Assembly (NCBI GenBank): GCA_937920555.1
Contig: CAKZTM010000006.1
Location: forward strand, 1 to 64,000
DNA length: 64,000 bases
From: an uncultured Paracoccaceae bacterium
GTDB taxonomy: Bacteria; Pseudomonadota; Alphaproteobacteria; Rhodobacterales; Rhodobacteraceae
Direction of reading: 5' to 3'
How positions within the stretch are numbered: the stretch's first letter is position 1; each line of letters begins with the position of its first letter. The notes beneath the pieces were generated by a model that did not search any database, had not been told where the DNA came from, and saw only the letters and a list, made by a program, of their open reading frames with translations. A program made the position numbers and the translations under genes. Positions 1-8,550 of the stretch are shown here, one piece after another.

Positions 1-70
1 GACGGCAAGTTACATTTGGGGCCTTGGCAGCCCGCGCTTGCTTTACACATATAAACCTCGGGAGGGGACA

Positions 71-1168
71 ATGGCAGAGTTGACACTGAAAGATATTGAG
101 AAGACCTATGGCGGCAGCGTCAATGTGCTCAATAACATCAATCTGGATATCAAGACCGGCGAATTGATCGTATTTGTGGGTCCGTCAGGGTGTGGAAAAT
201 CGACCCTTCTGCGGATGATTGCGGGATTGGAGAAGATCACCGGCGGAGAGATGACGATTGACGGGCAAGTGGTCAATGACGTGCCCCCTGCTCAGCGCGG
301 GATCGCCATGGTGTTTCAGTCCTATGCGCTTTATCCGCATATGACGGTGCGCGATAACATGTCTTTTGCGCTCAAGCTGGCAAAGAAAACCCCCGAAGAG
401 ATCAATGCAGCGGTTGAGAAAGCGGCAAGCATTTTGCAACTGACCGATTATCTGGACCGGTTGCCGAAAGCTCTTTCGGGCGGGCAGCGGCAGCGGGTGG
501 CGATTGGCCGCTCGATTGTGCGCGACCCCAAGGTCTATTTGTTCGATGAGCCTCTGTCCAACCTGGATGCGGCACTTCGAGTGGCCACCCGGATCGAGAT
601 TGCGCAGCTCAAAGAGAGCATGCCCAATTCGACGATGATCTATGTCACCCATGATCAGGTGGAGGCCATGACACTGGCCTCAAGGATCGTGGTTCTGGCC
701 AATAAGGGCATCGCGCAAGTGGGCTCTCCGTTGGAGCTTTATGAGACACCTCAAAACGAGTTTGTAGCCCAGTTCATCGGCTCTCCGGCCATGAACCTGT
801 TCCCGGGCAAGGTCGTAGAGACAGGCCAAATCACGCAAGTGAAATTGGCCCAGGGGGGTGGCGTAATCCCGGCGGCCATCCCCACTCACGACGGCGATAA
901 GGGCATGGCGGTCAATGTGGGGATCCGGCCCGAAGATATGGTGCCAACGGACGCAAATGACTATGCCTATGAGGGGCAGGTGGCGATTTCCGAGGCATTG
1001 GGCGAGGTTACCCAAGTGTATTTCGGCCAGCCGACTCAAGGCGATAATTCGATCATTGCAAAGATGGCCGGGATCCACCGGGATGTGCGCGGAAAAACCA
1101 TGCGAATGACCGCTGATGCCTCCAAATTGCACCTGTTCTCGAACGGGCAGTCTCTGCTGTATCGTTAA
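71..1168 (+). CDS. ABC transporter ATP-binding protein, UgpC/MsmK type
   Basis: Cytoplasmic ATPase that powers a carbohydrate-type ABC importer; the substrate cannot be read from the sequence. Walker [10 protein letters not shown] is at residues 37-45, the LSGGQ signature at 135-139 and Walker B (YLFDEP) near 157-161. A C-terminal TOBE/MalK-like regulatory part follows the NBD, and the length (365 aa) is normal for the family. The ATG at 71 is chosen over an upstream in-frame start because GGAGGGG precedes it at 61-67. The cognate permeases must lie left of the window; bases 1-54 may hold the end of an upstream gene, but no frame is recognisable. A second ATPase of the same type lies at 48764. 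Confidence 0.9.
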   Translation: MAELTLKDIEKTYGGSVNVLNNINLDIKTGELIVFVGPSGCGKSTLLRMIAGLEKITGGEMTIDGQVVNDVPPAQRGIAMVFQSYALYPHMTVRDNMSFALKLAKKTPEEINAAVEKAASILQLTDYLDRLPKALSGGQRQRVAIGRSIVRDPKVYLFDEPLSNLDAALRVATRIEIAQLKESMPNSTMIYVTHDQVEAMTLASRIVVLANKGIAQVGSPLELYETPQNEFVAQFIGSPAMNLFPGKVVETGQITQVKLAQGGGVIPAAIPTHDGDKGMAVNVGIRPEDMVPTDANDYAYEGQVAISEALGEVTQVYFGQPTQGDNSIIAKMAGIHRDVRGKTMRMTADASKLHLFSNGQSLLYR

Positions 1169-1186
1169 CCGCGTTAACGATTTTGG
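1161..1186 (+). terminator. Probable Rho-independent terminator of the ABC ATPase gene
   Basis: A perfect inverted repeat, ATCGTTAAC then CGC then GTTAACGAT, overlaps the stop codon (TAA at 1166-1168) and is followed by TTTT. The stem is AT-rich, so strength is uncertain. Confidence 0.5.
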
Positions 1187-1265
1187 GAATTTTTGGGGGT
1201 TTTTGGGGAATTTTCGCAAGACGCGTTGATTTTGTTATATAAATCAACTGGTTGCGCGACATTTA

Positions 1266-1318
1266 TGGAGTCATCAATGTGTATGACTTTTGTATGACTC
1301 CTGTATGACATTTTGTCA
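1266..1318 (-). repeat. Iteron-like element, copy A (three GTCATAC repeats, 11-bp period)
   Basis: On the plus strand GTATGAC occurs at 1281, 1292 and 1303, exactly 11 bp apart. Read on the minus strand the element is GACAA, three GTCATAC units, then TTGATGACTCCA. It contains GANTC sites at 1268-1272 and 1296-1300. A near-identical element lies inverted at 51293-51343 with the same spacing throughout. Confidence 0.8.
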
Positions 1319-1465
1319 GCAATATCCTGATTTGGGCGCGAATGGTTAACCGGACCGTCGCGCCCATGTCTTTGGCCTGCGTCCAACTTTGCCGCCAAAT
1401 CTCAACGCCCCGTTACCACGCCGTTCAGCGGCTTTCGGGTCGGAATTTTGCGCTCATTCCCAGCT

Positions 1466-1497
1466 CTACTGTGCTAGCAGAGTAGCACAGTTGTTAA
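1466..1497 (-). repeat. Dispersed palindromic repeat, copy 1
   Basis: A 32-bp unit with 9-bp arms ACTGTGCTA / TAGCACAGT around a 6-nt loop. The same unit, in opposite orientation, occurs at 26118-26149 and 35406-35437. This copy differs from the other two by two adjacent bases in the loop region. AACCTT follows the TTAA end in copies 1 and 3 but not in copy 2. Confidence 0.85.
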
Positions 1498-1704
1498 GGT
1501 TTAGCCGCATGCCTGCGAGCGGCCATGGGCGCCTGAGTTATGTGCCCTCCTGGCGCGGCTCCTTAGGCATGACGGGACTGCTTTGAGACAGCCCAACCGG
1601 GCCCGTAACTGGTCTATGTTGCGTGGTCGGGTTGCGGGTGTTTGGAGACATTGAAAGGCTTTGGCCCGCATCCATCGGTGCGGACGCTATGCCGGTGCCT
1701 GCGC

Positions 1705-2679
1705 CTAAGTGTCTGCCACTTCTGCGGCCGTTTGGCTGAGTATTTCAGGCTTGCGCTCTTGCACAAGTGCGCGCACATTTTCCAAAGTATTTTCGCTGGA
1801 AAAATGCCATTTGCGCTCAAAATAATCTTCAAGGTTCTGAATAAACGCTTCGCCCCCTATGGTCTCGGACCACTTAATATATGGCATTTGGCTCGATACG
1901 CTGTTGAGATAAAAACCCGAATAAGCCTCGGTGACTTCGCCACTTTTGACGATCAAAACCGGCAACCCGGCGGGATCATCGTAAAACCTGATCCTCAGCT
2001 CACCGATATTCTCGTCTTGTTTTTTCATCGTTTCATACTGCCCGTAATGGGTCATCATGAAGCTGAAACTGGCCGCCAGTTGCTTTCCATAGGACTCCAT
2101 ATTGCTGGTCACAGAATCCGGGTTGGTGTAATCCGGAGCCGTATACCGGCCCCGCACATCCGCATAATTGCTAAACGGGGACATCATCAGCAGATCGACA
2201 TTTGTGCCATGTTTTATGGCCTCCAAAATGGCGACCATATTCCGCTCAGCGTCCCGAAACAGCGTATTGAGCCAATAGACATGGCCCTTCTTGAGGCGCT
2301 GTATGTGTTTGAGCTCATTTGGGTCATCTGCAATTCCATCCAGCCCATAGCCGAACTTGAGCTGCAGGGCGTTTTCCGTCCGCAACCGGATGTCATCCAT
2401 GCGGGCCTCTAACTCCTCGCGTTCGCTTTCGATGGTCTCCTTGAGCTCGCGAATACGCTCTTCAACGGAATATCGCTCGCCGATTTTCTGAATGAAAACA
2501 ATGACCAATCCGACGGCCAATGCCGACAAAATGGTCTCAAACGCGATGAAGAACGGATCAATGCCCGTTTGGGGTGAGATCGTGCCAATGTATTTAACAT
2601 AAACCCCAAACGCGATGGCAGCGATGGCCAACAATCCGGCGACGGTCCAACCAATATGGTGTTTTACAAATTCCAGCAC
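1705..2679 (-). CDS. Two-TM membrane-anchored protein with coiled coil and C-terminal PLD-like/DUF5919-like domain, function unknown
   Basis: I do not recognise a named family. Two hydrophobic segments (about residues 9-29 and 43-63) place it in the inner membrane, followed by a charged helical stretch (about 68-105, rich in E, R and K) likely to be a coiled coil. The C-terminal 190 residues have a pattern (VDLLMMSPFS near residue 165, a GFYLNS segment, an FERKW end) reminiscent of PLD-like/DUF5919-type domains, but no HKD catalytic motif is visible. The start is GTG (2679) with GGGAG upstream. It is a single gene, and its surroundings are AT-richer and repeat-containing, which suggests an accessory origin (inference). 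Confidence 0.7.
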   Translation of the reverse strand: MLEFVKHHIGWTVAGLLAIAAIAFGVYVKYIGTISPQTGIDPFFIAFETILSALAVGLVIVFIQKIGERYSVEERIRELKETIESEREELEARMDDIRLRTENALQLKFGYGLDGIADDPNELKHIQRLKKGHVYWLNTLFRDAERNMVAILEAIKHGTNVDLLMMSPFSNYADVRGRYTAPDYTNPDSVTSNMESYGKQLAASFSFMMTHYGQYETMKKQDENIGELRIRFYDDPAGLPVLIVKSGEVTEAYSGFYLNSVSSQMPYIKWSETIGGEAFIQNLEDYFERKWHFSSENTLENVRALVQERKPEILSQTAAEVADT

Positions 2680-2943
2680 ATTAAAACTCCCAAATAATCA
2701 AAATCAAAATATCGAGCCTTGGCAGATAGGCTTAAGATGGTTTTTAATTCTCAGCCTATTGGGGCGTATCGTTTATTTTAAAATTCCTTGCGCGACAGTC
2801 ATCACAAACGGTGGTTACTTATATCAAACGCGAATGCTTTGCCTTTCCAGTCCGCTAGACTGTGGAAAGTGGGGCTGATCATAACAACCCAGACGGGAAT
2901 CTAAACCCTAAATATGCTATTATCAGATGTGCCGTCTTACGGG

Positions 2944-3765
2944 TCAGCTCAGGGTGCGGAAAACCAATTGTTCAATCAAAGGTTTGCCTGCAAGCCAAAA
3001 CGCCCACATCGACAGGCCGTAAGCTGCCGCCGCTGCCACCGCTTGACTGCCGGTCATGGGTGCTTGTTTTTTGCCATGCGCCCCCACGCGGCGGGCTGCG
3101 GAAAACCCGAGGATTGAGACTATGAAGATCAGCGGTTGTTGAGCGTAGAGCGCCCAAAGCACCAGCCCACCGCTCATGGTTAAGGTCAGAACCTGGCTCA
3201 GTTGCGGGGAAAGGCCAAAGGTCACAGCCCGCACGATACGGCCCCCATCAAGGGGCCAAAGCGGTAACAGGTTAAAAAAGTTGATGGCGCCTGTGATGAT
3301 GAACATGGTGCGCGCAAAACTGTCGATCACGGAATTGCTGGTGCCGATTGTGTGGATGTAGACGCCGGTGATCACCAGTGGAACCAGCATGATACCGGGG
3401 CCCATAATGGCGATATAGAACTCGCTGAGTTGGTTTTTGGGGAGTTTATTGGATATCGCAACCCCGCCCAAAAGCGGGATCAGCCGGAAGCGCGCATCGT
3501 TGTGACCAATGGAGCGAAAGGCGGCCACATGGCCAAATTCGTGAATGGCGATGCCAAGGACGATAGCGATACCGGCCATGGGGCCAAGGATGAAAATCGC
3601 CGCCCCAAAGGAGGCAACGGCCAACAGGATCGACTTAACGGTGATATTGGTTTGCGCGTTCTCGCCTTGGTTCGGGGCAAAGCCGCCTTCAAGACATTTA
3701 TAGCCCAGATAGCTCACAAGCCCGGTCAAAAAGAGCGTAAAGCCGAAGCCCTGCGGCAGGTTCAC
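2944..3765 (-). CDS. Site-2 protease-like membrane metallopeptidase (family M50)
   Basis: Intramembrane zinc peptidase. It shows the HEFGH zinc-binding motif (residues 75-79) inside a hydrophobic segment and a second conserved motif NLLPLWPLDGG, the N-P-x-x-x-L-D-G signature that supplies the third zinc ligand. About five to six hydrophobic segments are visible. There is no PDZ domain, so it resembles the short PDZ-less M50 proteins rather than RseP. The start is taken as GTG at 3765, which overlaps the fabI stop codon (GTGA), so the two genes are translationally coupled. The substrate is unknown. Confidence 0.85.
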   Translation of the reverse strand: MNLPQGFGFTLFLTGLVSYLGYKCLEGGFAPNQGENAQTNITVKSILLAVASFGAAIFILGPMAGIAIVLGIAIHEFGHVAAFRSIGHNDARFRLIPLLGGVAISNKLPKNQLSEFYIAIMGPGIMLVPLVITGVYIHTIGTSNSVIDSFARTMFIITGAINFFNLLPLWPLDGGRIVRAVTFGLSPQLSQVLTLTMSGGLVLWALYAQQPLIFIVSILGFSAARRVGAHGKKQAPMTGSQAVAAAAAYGLSMWAFWLAGKPLIEQLVFRTLS

Positions 3766-4550
3766 AGGTTCTCTTCCTTTGCCATGCCAAGAATGTGGTA
3801 GCCACCGTCGACATAGATGACCTCGCCGGTTGTGCATGCGCCCAGATCCGACAGCAAATAGACCGCGGTGCCGCCGACCGCTTCCAAGGTGGCGTTGGCC
3901 CCCAAGGGCGCATTGTCTTGGGTGGTGCGGTAGACTTTACGTGCCCCGCCAATGGCGGCCCCTGCGAGGGTGCGCATGGGCCCCGGCGAGATCGCGTTGA
4001 CGCGAATGCCTTGCGGTCCAAGGTCTGCGGCCAAGTATTTGGTGGCCGATTCCAAGGCGGCTTTGGCCACGCCCATCACGTTGTAATAGGGTTGCACAAA
4101 ATGCGCGCCCCGGTAGGTGACCGTGGCAATTGAGCCGCCATCGGGCATCAGTTTGGCCGCGCGCGACGCCACATCGATGAAAGAATAACAGGAAATATCG
4201 AGCGCCTTTTGAAAGCCCGCGCGCGAGGTGTCAGAAAAGCGCCCCGTCAGGTCGTCTTTTTCAGCAAACGCGATGGCATGGACCAGGAAATCGATGGTGC
4301 CCCACTGGTCTTTGATGGTCTCAAACGCCCGGTCAAGGGAGGCATCGTCCTGCACATCCACATCCATTGTGAGCGTTGAGCCGACACTATCCGCGAGCGG
4401 GGCCAAACGCTTGCCAAAGGCCTCACCCTGATAGGTGAAGGCAAGTTCCGCCCCCTCCGAGGCCAGTTCGCGGGCGATGCCCCATGCGATGGACTTGTCG
4501 TTTGCCACGCCAAGAACCAGTCCGCGCTTTGCCTGCATCCTGCCGCTCAT
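3762..4550 (-). CDS. fabI: Enoyl-[acyl-carrier-protein] reductase (NADH)
   Basis: Reduces trans-2-enoyl-ACP in the last step of each fatty acid elongation cycle; cytosolic. The SDR-like FabI signature is complete: an N-terminal GVANDKSIAWGIA nucleotide-binding segment and Tyr146, Tyr156 and Lys163, which match the catalytic positions of the E. coli enzyme. The length (262 aa) is normal. A 380-bp gap upstream carries a long palindrome (4659-4698) that may be an operator. The downstream M50 peptidase gene overlaps it by 3-4 nt. Confidence 0.96.
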   Translation of the reverse strand: MSGRMQAKRGLVLGVANDKSIAWGIARELASEGAELAFTYQGEAFGKRLAPLADSVGSTLTMDVDVQDDASLDRAFETIKDQWGTIDFLVHAIAFAEKDDLTGRFSDTSRAGFQKALDISCYSFIDVASRAAKLMPDGGSIATVTYRGAHFVQPYYNVMGVAKAALESATKYLAADLGPQGIRVNAISPGPMRTLAGAAIGGARKVYRTTQDNAPLGANATLEAVGGTAVYLLSDLGACTTGEVIYVDGGYHILGMAKEENL

Positions 4551-4930
4551 AAGTCACCTGCTCCCGAGTTTTTCGTTGCCTGTAGCCTTAACGGTTGGGT
4601 GGATCGGGTCAAGAGTGGCGCAAGGTTTTGGAGCGCGTCTGAGGGCAAATTTGGTTAATTTCCCATATCTACTCATCTAGTTGAGTAGAACTGGGAAATG
4701 GCGCAAATGCAGAGCCTTAGATCAAAAATCGGCTGATTTTAACTTTCGTTAATCTGTTAAGATTTGGCAGGTGTTGCGCATGTCGGCCCAGCGCAGACAT
4801 CGCATTTGGCCCCGGCCCACGAACATACCCGCACCGATCCACAAGCATCATTCCAAGCCGTCGCATGTCAGTGAAGGTGCCGCCCTGCCCGTCCATCCCA
4901 ACGGTGGGACGGCCACAGATTTGTCCGCGC
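4551..4930. other. 380-bp intergenic region upstream of fabI
   Basis: Expected to hold the fabI promoter. The only clear structure is the 40-bp interrupted palindrome at 4659-4698. I see no gene in the remainder. Confidence 0.5.
4659..4698. promoter_or_regulatory. 40-bp interrupted palindrome upstream of fabI
   Basis: Arms TTTCCCA and CTACTCA are matched by TGAGTAG and TGGGAAA, with a 3-nt internal mismatch (TAT/AAC) and a 6-nt centre (TCTAGT). It lies about 110 bp upstream of the fabI start. The two-part dyad suggests a protein-binding site rather than a terminator, since no T-run follows on either strand. Confidence 0.55.
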
Positions 4931-6013
4931 TCAGGCCGTCGTCTTAAAGTGCTTGGACAGCTTGAGCCCTTGGCCCTGATAGTTTGATTTCAGATCAAGC
5001 CCGTACAAAATGTCAGGCCGCTCCATCATGCGCTCATAAACCAAACGCCCGACGATCTGACCATGCTCCAACACAAATGGTGCCTCATGGCAGCGCACTT
5101 CCAGCACGCCACGGCTGCCATGTCCGCCCGCAGGCGCGTGGCCAAAGCCCGGATCAAAGAACCCGGCATAATGCACCCGAAACTCACCCACCATCGCCAC
5201 GTACGGGGCCATCTCAGCGGCGTAATCCGGGGGCACATGCACCGCCTCCCGGCTCACCAAAATATAGAATGCACCCGGATCGAGGATCAGCGCCCCATTT
5301 TGCGGGCGCACCGGTTCCCAATACTCGGCCGGATCGTAATGGTTGAGCTGCGTTAGATCGATCAACCCCGTATGAGGCTTGGCCCTGTAGCCCACAATCC
5401 CGTCCGCATTGGGGGTCAAATCGACGGAAAAGCCCAGACCTTCATCGATATGGGCGGCACCATTGACCAGCCCAACCTCATCATGAAGCGCTCGGTGTTC
5501 TGCGTCGGTCAGGCGACCATCGCCTTGGCGAAACACCACCTGATTGAGGCACAGGCCCGGCTTCACGACCACCGAAAAAGAGCGCGGCGACACTTCCGCA
5601 TAAAGCGGTCCCGTATAGCCCGGCTTGATACGGTCGAATTCATCTCCCTGATCGGTAATCAGACGGGTGAACAGATCAAGCCGCCCGATGGAGCTTTTGG
5701 CACTGGCCGCCCCAGAAATGGCCGCGTCCAGATCAAGGCTCTCCATCATCGGGATCACATAAACGCAGCCCTTTTCCAGAACCGCGCCACCTTCCAGCGA
5801 AACCTCATGCATCTTGAAATCGGCGATACGCTGCGACACGGTCCGGTCTTTGCCAGACAGAAACGAGGCTCTGACCCGCCACGCTTTGGCCCCCAAACGC
5901 AGATCCAGCGATGCCGGTTGGATTTGCGCATCCGTCACCGGGATCTCGGAGGCAATCGCGCCTGTGGTGATCATCTGTCTCAGGGTCTGGGAAGGAAGAG
6001 CGCCGGTTTTCAT
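4931..6013 (-). CDS. dcd: 2'-deoxycytidine 5'-triphosphate deaminase family protein (long alphaproteobacterial form)
   Basis: Deaminates dCTP to dUTP for thymidylate synthesis. It is about twice as long as single-domain Dcd (360 aa against about 190) and looks like a tandem of two trimeric dUTPase/DCD-fold halves, as in the alphaproteobacterial form. Motifs include the N-terminal QPASLDLRLG and, mid-protein, SAKSSIGRLDLFTRLI with GYTGPLYAEVSP. The ATG at 6013 (MKTGALPSQ) is preferred to an upstream in-frame start that would run into the tRNA-Pro side. Deaminase against dUTPase specificity cannot be decided by eye. Confidence 0.85.
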   Translation of the reverse strand: MKTGALPSQTLRQMITTGAIASEIPVTDAQIQPASLDLRLGAKAWRVRASFLSGKDRTVSQRIADFKMHEVSLEGGAVLEKGCVYVIPMMESLDLDAAISGAASAKSSIGRLDLFTRLITDQGDEFDRIKPGYTGPLYAEVSPRSFSVVVKPGLCLNQVVFRQGDGRLTDAEHRALHDEVGLVNGAAHIDEGLGFSVDLTPNADGIVGYRAKPHTGLIDLTQLNHYDPAEYWEPVRPQNGALILDPGAFYILVSREAVHVPPDYAAEMAPYVAMVGEFRVHYAGFFDPGFGHAPAGGHGSRGVLEVRCHEAPFVLEHGQIVGRLVYERMMERPDILYGLDLKSNYQGQGLKLSKHFKTTA

Positions 6014-6050
6014 GTTTGGGTCAGCTATCTTTCGGCGGCTCAAGGCGTGT

Positions 6051-6127
6051 TGGTCGGGCTAGCGAGATTCGAACTCACGACCTTTCGTCCCCCAGACGAA
6101 CGCGCTACCAAGCTGCGCCATAGCCCG
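6051..6127 (-). tRNA. tRNA-Pro (anticodon GGG)
   Basis: The cloverleaf folds by eye: acceptor CGGGCTA / TAGCCCG, D-arm with GCGC pairs and AGCTTGGTA loop, anticodon stem TTCGT / ACGAA with loop CTGGGGG (anticodon GGG), T-loop TTCGAAT, and an encoded CCA end. It is 77 nt long. It reads CCC codons. Confidence 0.95.
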
Positions 6128-6180
6128 ACTGAGCGCCTATATAGCGGTTGGTTCGCGGCGTGCAAGCGCACAACGCACCA

Positions 6181-6855
6181 TCACTGGCTTTTCATCCTGT
6201 CACGCAGCTTTTCCAGCCGGCCCAGAACGTTCTTGATGTCAGCTTGTTTGCCCGACGCCGCCACCTGAGCAGGCTCGGCGTCATGGTGGTCTTTCTCAAC
6301 TTCGGCGATCTTGGCCACCTGGGCGATCACTTCATCCTCTGCAACCGCCTGCTGCGCGGCCTCGGACGGGACCGGATCGTCAAACAGCGATCTGATGTCG
6401 GGCTCCGCTTGGGGGGCTTTGACCACCTCCAAATTCGGCGCGTCCGGGGGTGTCACCTCCACAGGTTTTGCCGCCGGTTTTCGCGGTGCGGGTGCTGCGG
6501 TCTCGGCCATTTCAAACAGCGGCTCTTGCTCGCGCTGCTCCAATTGCTTGCTCTCGGGTTCATCCCAGAGCTTTTCGCCGTGCAATGAGCCCACATCCAT
6601 CACATGCTTGACGCCCTTCTCGCGCAGAACTTTCTGCACGCCTTTGATGGTCAAGCCTTCGGAATACAGCAAGTCACGGATACCGCGGATCAGATCAAGA
6701 TCGGTGGGTCTGTAATAGCGTCGCCCGCCACCGCGTTTAACCGGTTTGATCTGATTGAATTTGCTTTCCCAAAACCGCAGGACATGAGCAGGAACCTCCA
6801 GCGCGTCGGAAACTTCACTTATCGTCCTGAATGCATTCGGAGATTTTTCAATCAT
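6181..6855 (-). CDS. MerR family transcriptional regulator
   Basis: DNA-binding regulator. The N-terminal MerR-type winged helix covers about residues 9-75 ([19 protein letters not shown], then [16 protein letters not shown]). After about residue 90 the protein becomes rich in A, P and E and looks disordered, with no cysteine-based metal sensor, so the effector is unknown. It follows ihfA in the same direction with an 18-nt gap; this ihfA-merR-tRNA-Pro order is common in Rhodobacterales. Confidence 0.9.
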   Translation of the reverse strand: MIEKSPNAFRTISEVSDALEVPAHVLRFWESKFNQIKPVKRGGGRRYYRPTDLDLIRGIRDLLYSEGLTIKGVQKVLREKGVKHVMDVGSLHGEKLWDEPESKQLEQREQEPLFEMAETAAPAPRKPAAKPVEVTPPDAPNLEVVKAPQAEPDIRSLFDDPVPSEAAQQAVAEDEVIAQVAKIAEVEKDHHDAEPAQVAASGKQADIKNVLGRLEKLRDRMKSQ

Positions 6856-6873
6856 GACCGTCCCACGGTTAAG

Positions 6874-7176
6874 TTAGCGCGCGTTTCCTGAATTCACTCT
6901 GTCTTTCATAAGGTGGGACGGACGAAAGGACAGTACACGACGAGGAGTTATGGGCACTTCCTCACCAGTTTTGGGGTTACGGCCAACACGGGCCGTTTTG
7001 GAGCGCACGGAAAACGTACCAAACGAAGAGATTTTGACCGTGTCGCCTTTGACCAGCGCATCGGACAGGTTTTTGAGGATACTCTCTACAAGATCGGAGG
7101 ATTCGTTGCGGGATAGCCCGACCTCCCGAAAGACCGCTTCGCTTAGATCCATACGGGTGAGTGTTTTTTCGCTCAT
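6874..7176 (-). CDS. ihfA: Integration host factor subunit alpha
   Basis: Small HU/IHF-family protein that bends DNA as a heterodimer with IhfB and assists transcription, replication and recombination. At 100 aa it has the family signature [21 protein letters not shown] followed by VLSFRPS. The MerR gene downstream is probably co-transcribed. The usual plsX-fabH pair upstream is absent here and replaced by zapE. Confidence 0.96.
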   Translation of the reverse strand: MSEKTLTRMDLSEAVFREVGLSRNESSDLVESILKNLSDALVKGDTVKISSFGTFSVRSKTARVGRNPKTGEEVPITPRRVLSFRPSHLMKDRVNSGNAR

Positions 7177-7371
7177 TCGGATTCGCTCCTTTATTCGCAG
7201 CTAAGGTATTTGGTTTTGAGAAACGGAGTCAACAACTATGCCGGATTTGCGTTCGATGGGCGGGGTTTGCGCACTCTGCCCAACATGCGCCGACGCGACC
7301 GCCGTGCATTAAGTCAAGTGGCCCGTGCCGCCCGCATTGTGCCCGCTGGCATGGGTCTGTGCTGTCGCAAT

Positions 7372-8430
7372 TCACCCCCAGCTACCCGACGTCATCTCCA
7401 CCAGCCGCGACGCGGTACGCTCAAACTCAAACGCCCCCGCCCCATCCGCATAAAGCTCTTCTGGACCGGCCGCCGCCGAGCAGATCAGCCGGGTTTGCGC
7501 CTCGTAAAGTGCATCAACAAGGGTCACGAAGCGCTTGGCCTCGTTATTTTTGGCCCGCGACAGGGTCGGTATGTGATCGATAAACAAAACCGACACGGCC
7601 CCTGCAATCATCAAGAAGTCCGACGGCCCAAACGGGGTTTCGCAAAAATCCGAGAAGCGCCCGCGCCCGGCCCCGTTGAGGAATTTTGGCACCGTTACAG
7701 TGCGCCCCTTATTGATCAGGGACAAAGGCGCGCCCGCCCCCCCTGCCAGCCGGGTCCAAAGCCCGTCCATCGCGGTATCCGCCGCCGCCCCGAGCGGGGA
7801 GAAATAGAGTTGTTCTGATTGCAACGCCGCCTGCCGGTGATCTGTGTCGCTATCAAGATGGAGGATATCCAGACGGTCCTTGATCAGCTCAATAAACGGC
7901 AAAAACAGCTTCCGGTTCAGCCCGTCCTTGTACAGATCTTCCGGCACCCTGTTTGATGTTGTGACCACCACCACGCCTGCATCAAAGAGCCGCTCAAAGA
8001 GCCGCCCCACGATCATTGCATCGGTGATATCGGTGATTTGCAGCTCATCAAAACACAAAAGACGCACCTGATCGACCACAGCGCCGGCCACATGGCTGAG
8101 GGGGTCGCGCAGACCTTGGGCGCGGGCCTGCCCCAACGCATCGTGTATTTCCTGCATGAAGGCGTGGAAATGCACGCGGCGCTTTTTATCCACATCGGAG
8201 GCCTCAAAAAACATGTCCATCAACATGGATTTGCCGCGTCCGACCCCACCCCACATATAGAGCCCTTTATGGGCTTCGGCTTTGCGGCGAAACAGCCCGG
8301 TTTTCACCGGCTCGCCCAATTTGACATGCAGCGCCTGCAAGGCCCGAACCGCTGTCATCTGATGGGGATCATGGCGCAATTCGCCTGCCGCGATCTTCGC
8401 CTCATACACCGCTAAAGGGCCACCACTCAT
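7372..8430 (-). CDS. zapE: AFG1-family ATPase, cell division protein ZapE-like
   Basis: P-loop ATPase that in enterobacteria associates with the Z-ring; mitochondrial relatives (Afg1/LACE1) act in protein quality control. Walker A GGVGRGKSMLMD and Walker B LLCFDELQI are intact, with the TTSNRVPEDLYKDGL segment typical of the family. The ATG at 8430 (MSGGPLAVYEA) is preferred because GGAG lies just upstream; the open frame extends 45 nt further. Length is 352 aa. It is divergent from the MFS gene across 120 bp. Confidence 0.9.
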   Translation of the reverse strand: MSGGPLAVYEAKIAAGELRHDPHQMTAVRALQALHVKLGEPVKTGLFRRKAEAHKGLYMWGGVGRGKSMLMDMFFEASDVDKKRRVHFHAFMQEIHDALGQARAQGLRDPLSHVAGAVVDQVRLLCFDELQITDITDAMIVGRLFERLFDAGVVVVTTSNRVPEDLYKDGLNRKLFLPFIELIKDRLDILHLDSDTDHRQAALQSEQLYFSPLGAAADTAMDGLWTRLAGGAGAPLSLINKGRTVTVPKFLNGAGRGRFSDFCETPFGPSDFLMIAGAVSVLFIDHIPTLSRAKNNEAKRFVTLVDALYEAQTRLICSAAAGPEELYADGAGAFEFERTASRLVEMTSGSWG

Positions 8431-8550
8431 GTCTACTCCAGGCCTTACCACACCGCATGTATCACTACGTATCATGGATCAATTAACAAGTTTTGTTTTG
8501 ACCTAACCAAAGCGATAGGCTTTACGTTTTGCAAACAAGGAACAAGCCGC

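Larger units (their letters stand above)
1169..1704. other. 536-bp intergenic region between convergent genes, no gene seen
   Basis: Holds three separable structures: a phased G/T-rich run (GGG, GGGGG and GGGG blocks separated by T-runs) at about 1181-1215, the 11-bp-spaced GTATGAC repeat element at 1266-1318, and one copy of the dispersed palindromic repeat at 1466-1497. Short reading frames here have no convincing ribosome binding site and overlap these repeats. Confidence 0.6.

Noticed and set aside
1181..1215. G-rich run after the first gene as a G-quadruplex
   Set aside because: Only three G-tracts of three or more are present; four are needed for an intramolecular quadruplex.
1389..1586. 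65-codon frame downstream of the first ABC ATPase gene
   Set aside because: It runs through the dispersed palindromic repeat, has no ribosome binding site and no protein-like composition.
2862..3125. Plus-strand frames at 2862 and 2914
   Set aside because: They lie mostly antisense to the M50 peptidase gene and have no ribosome binding site or family resemblance.
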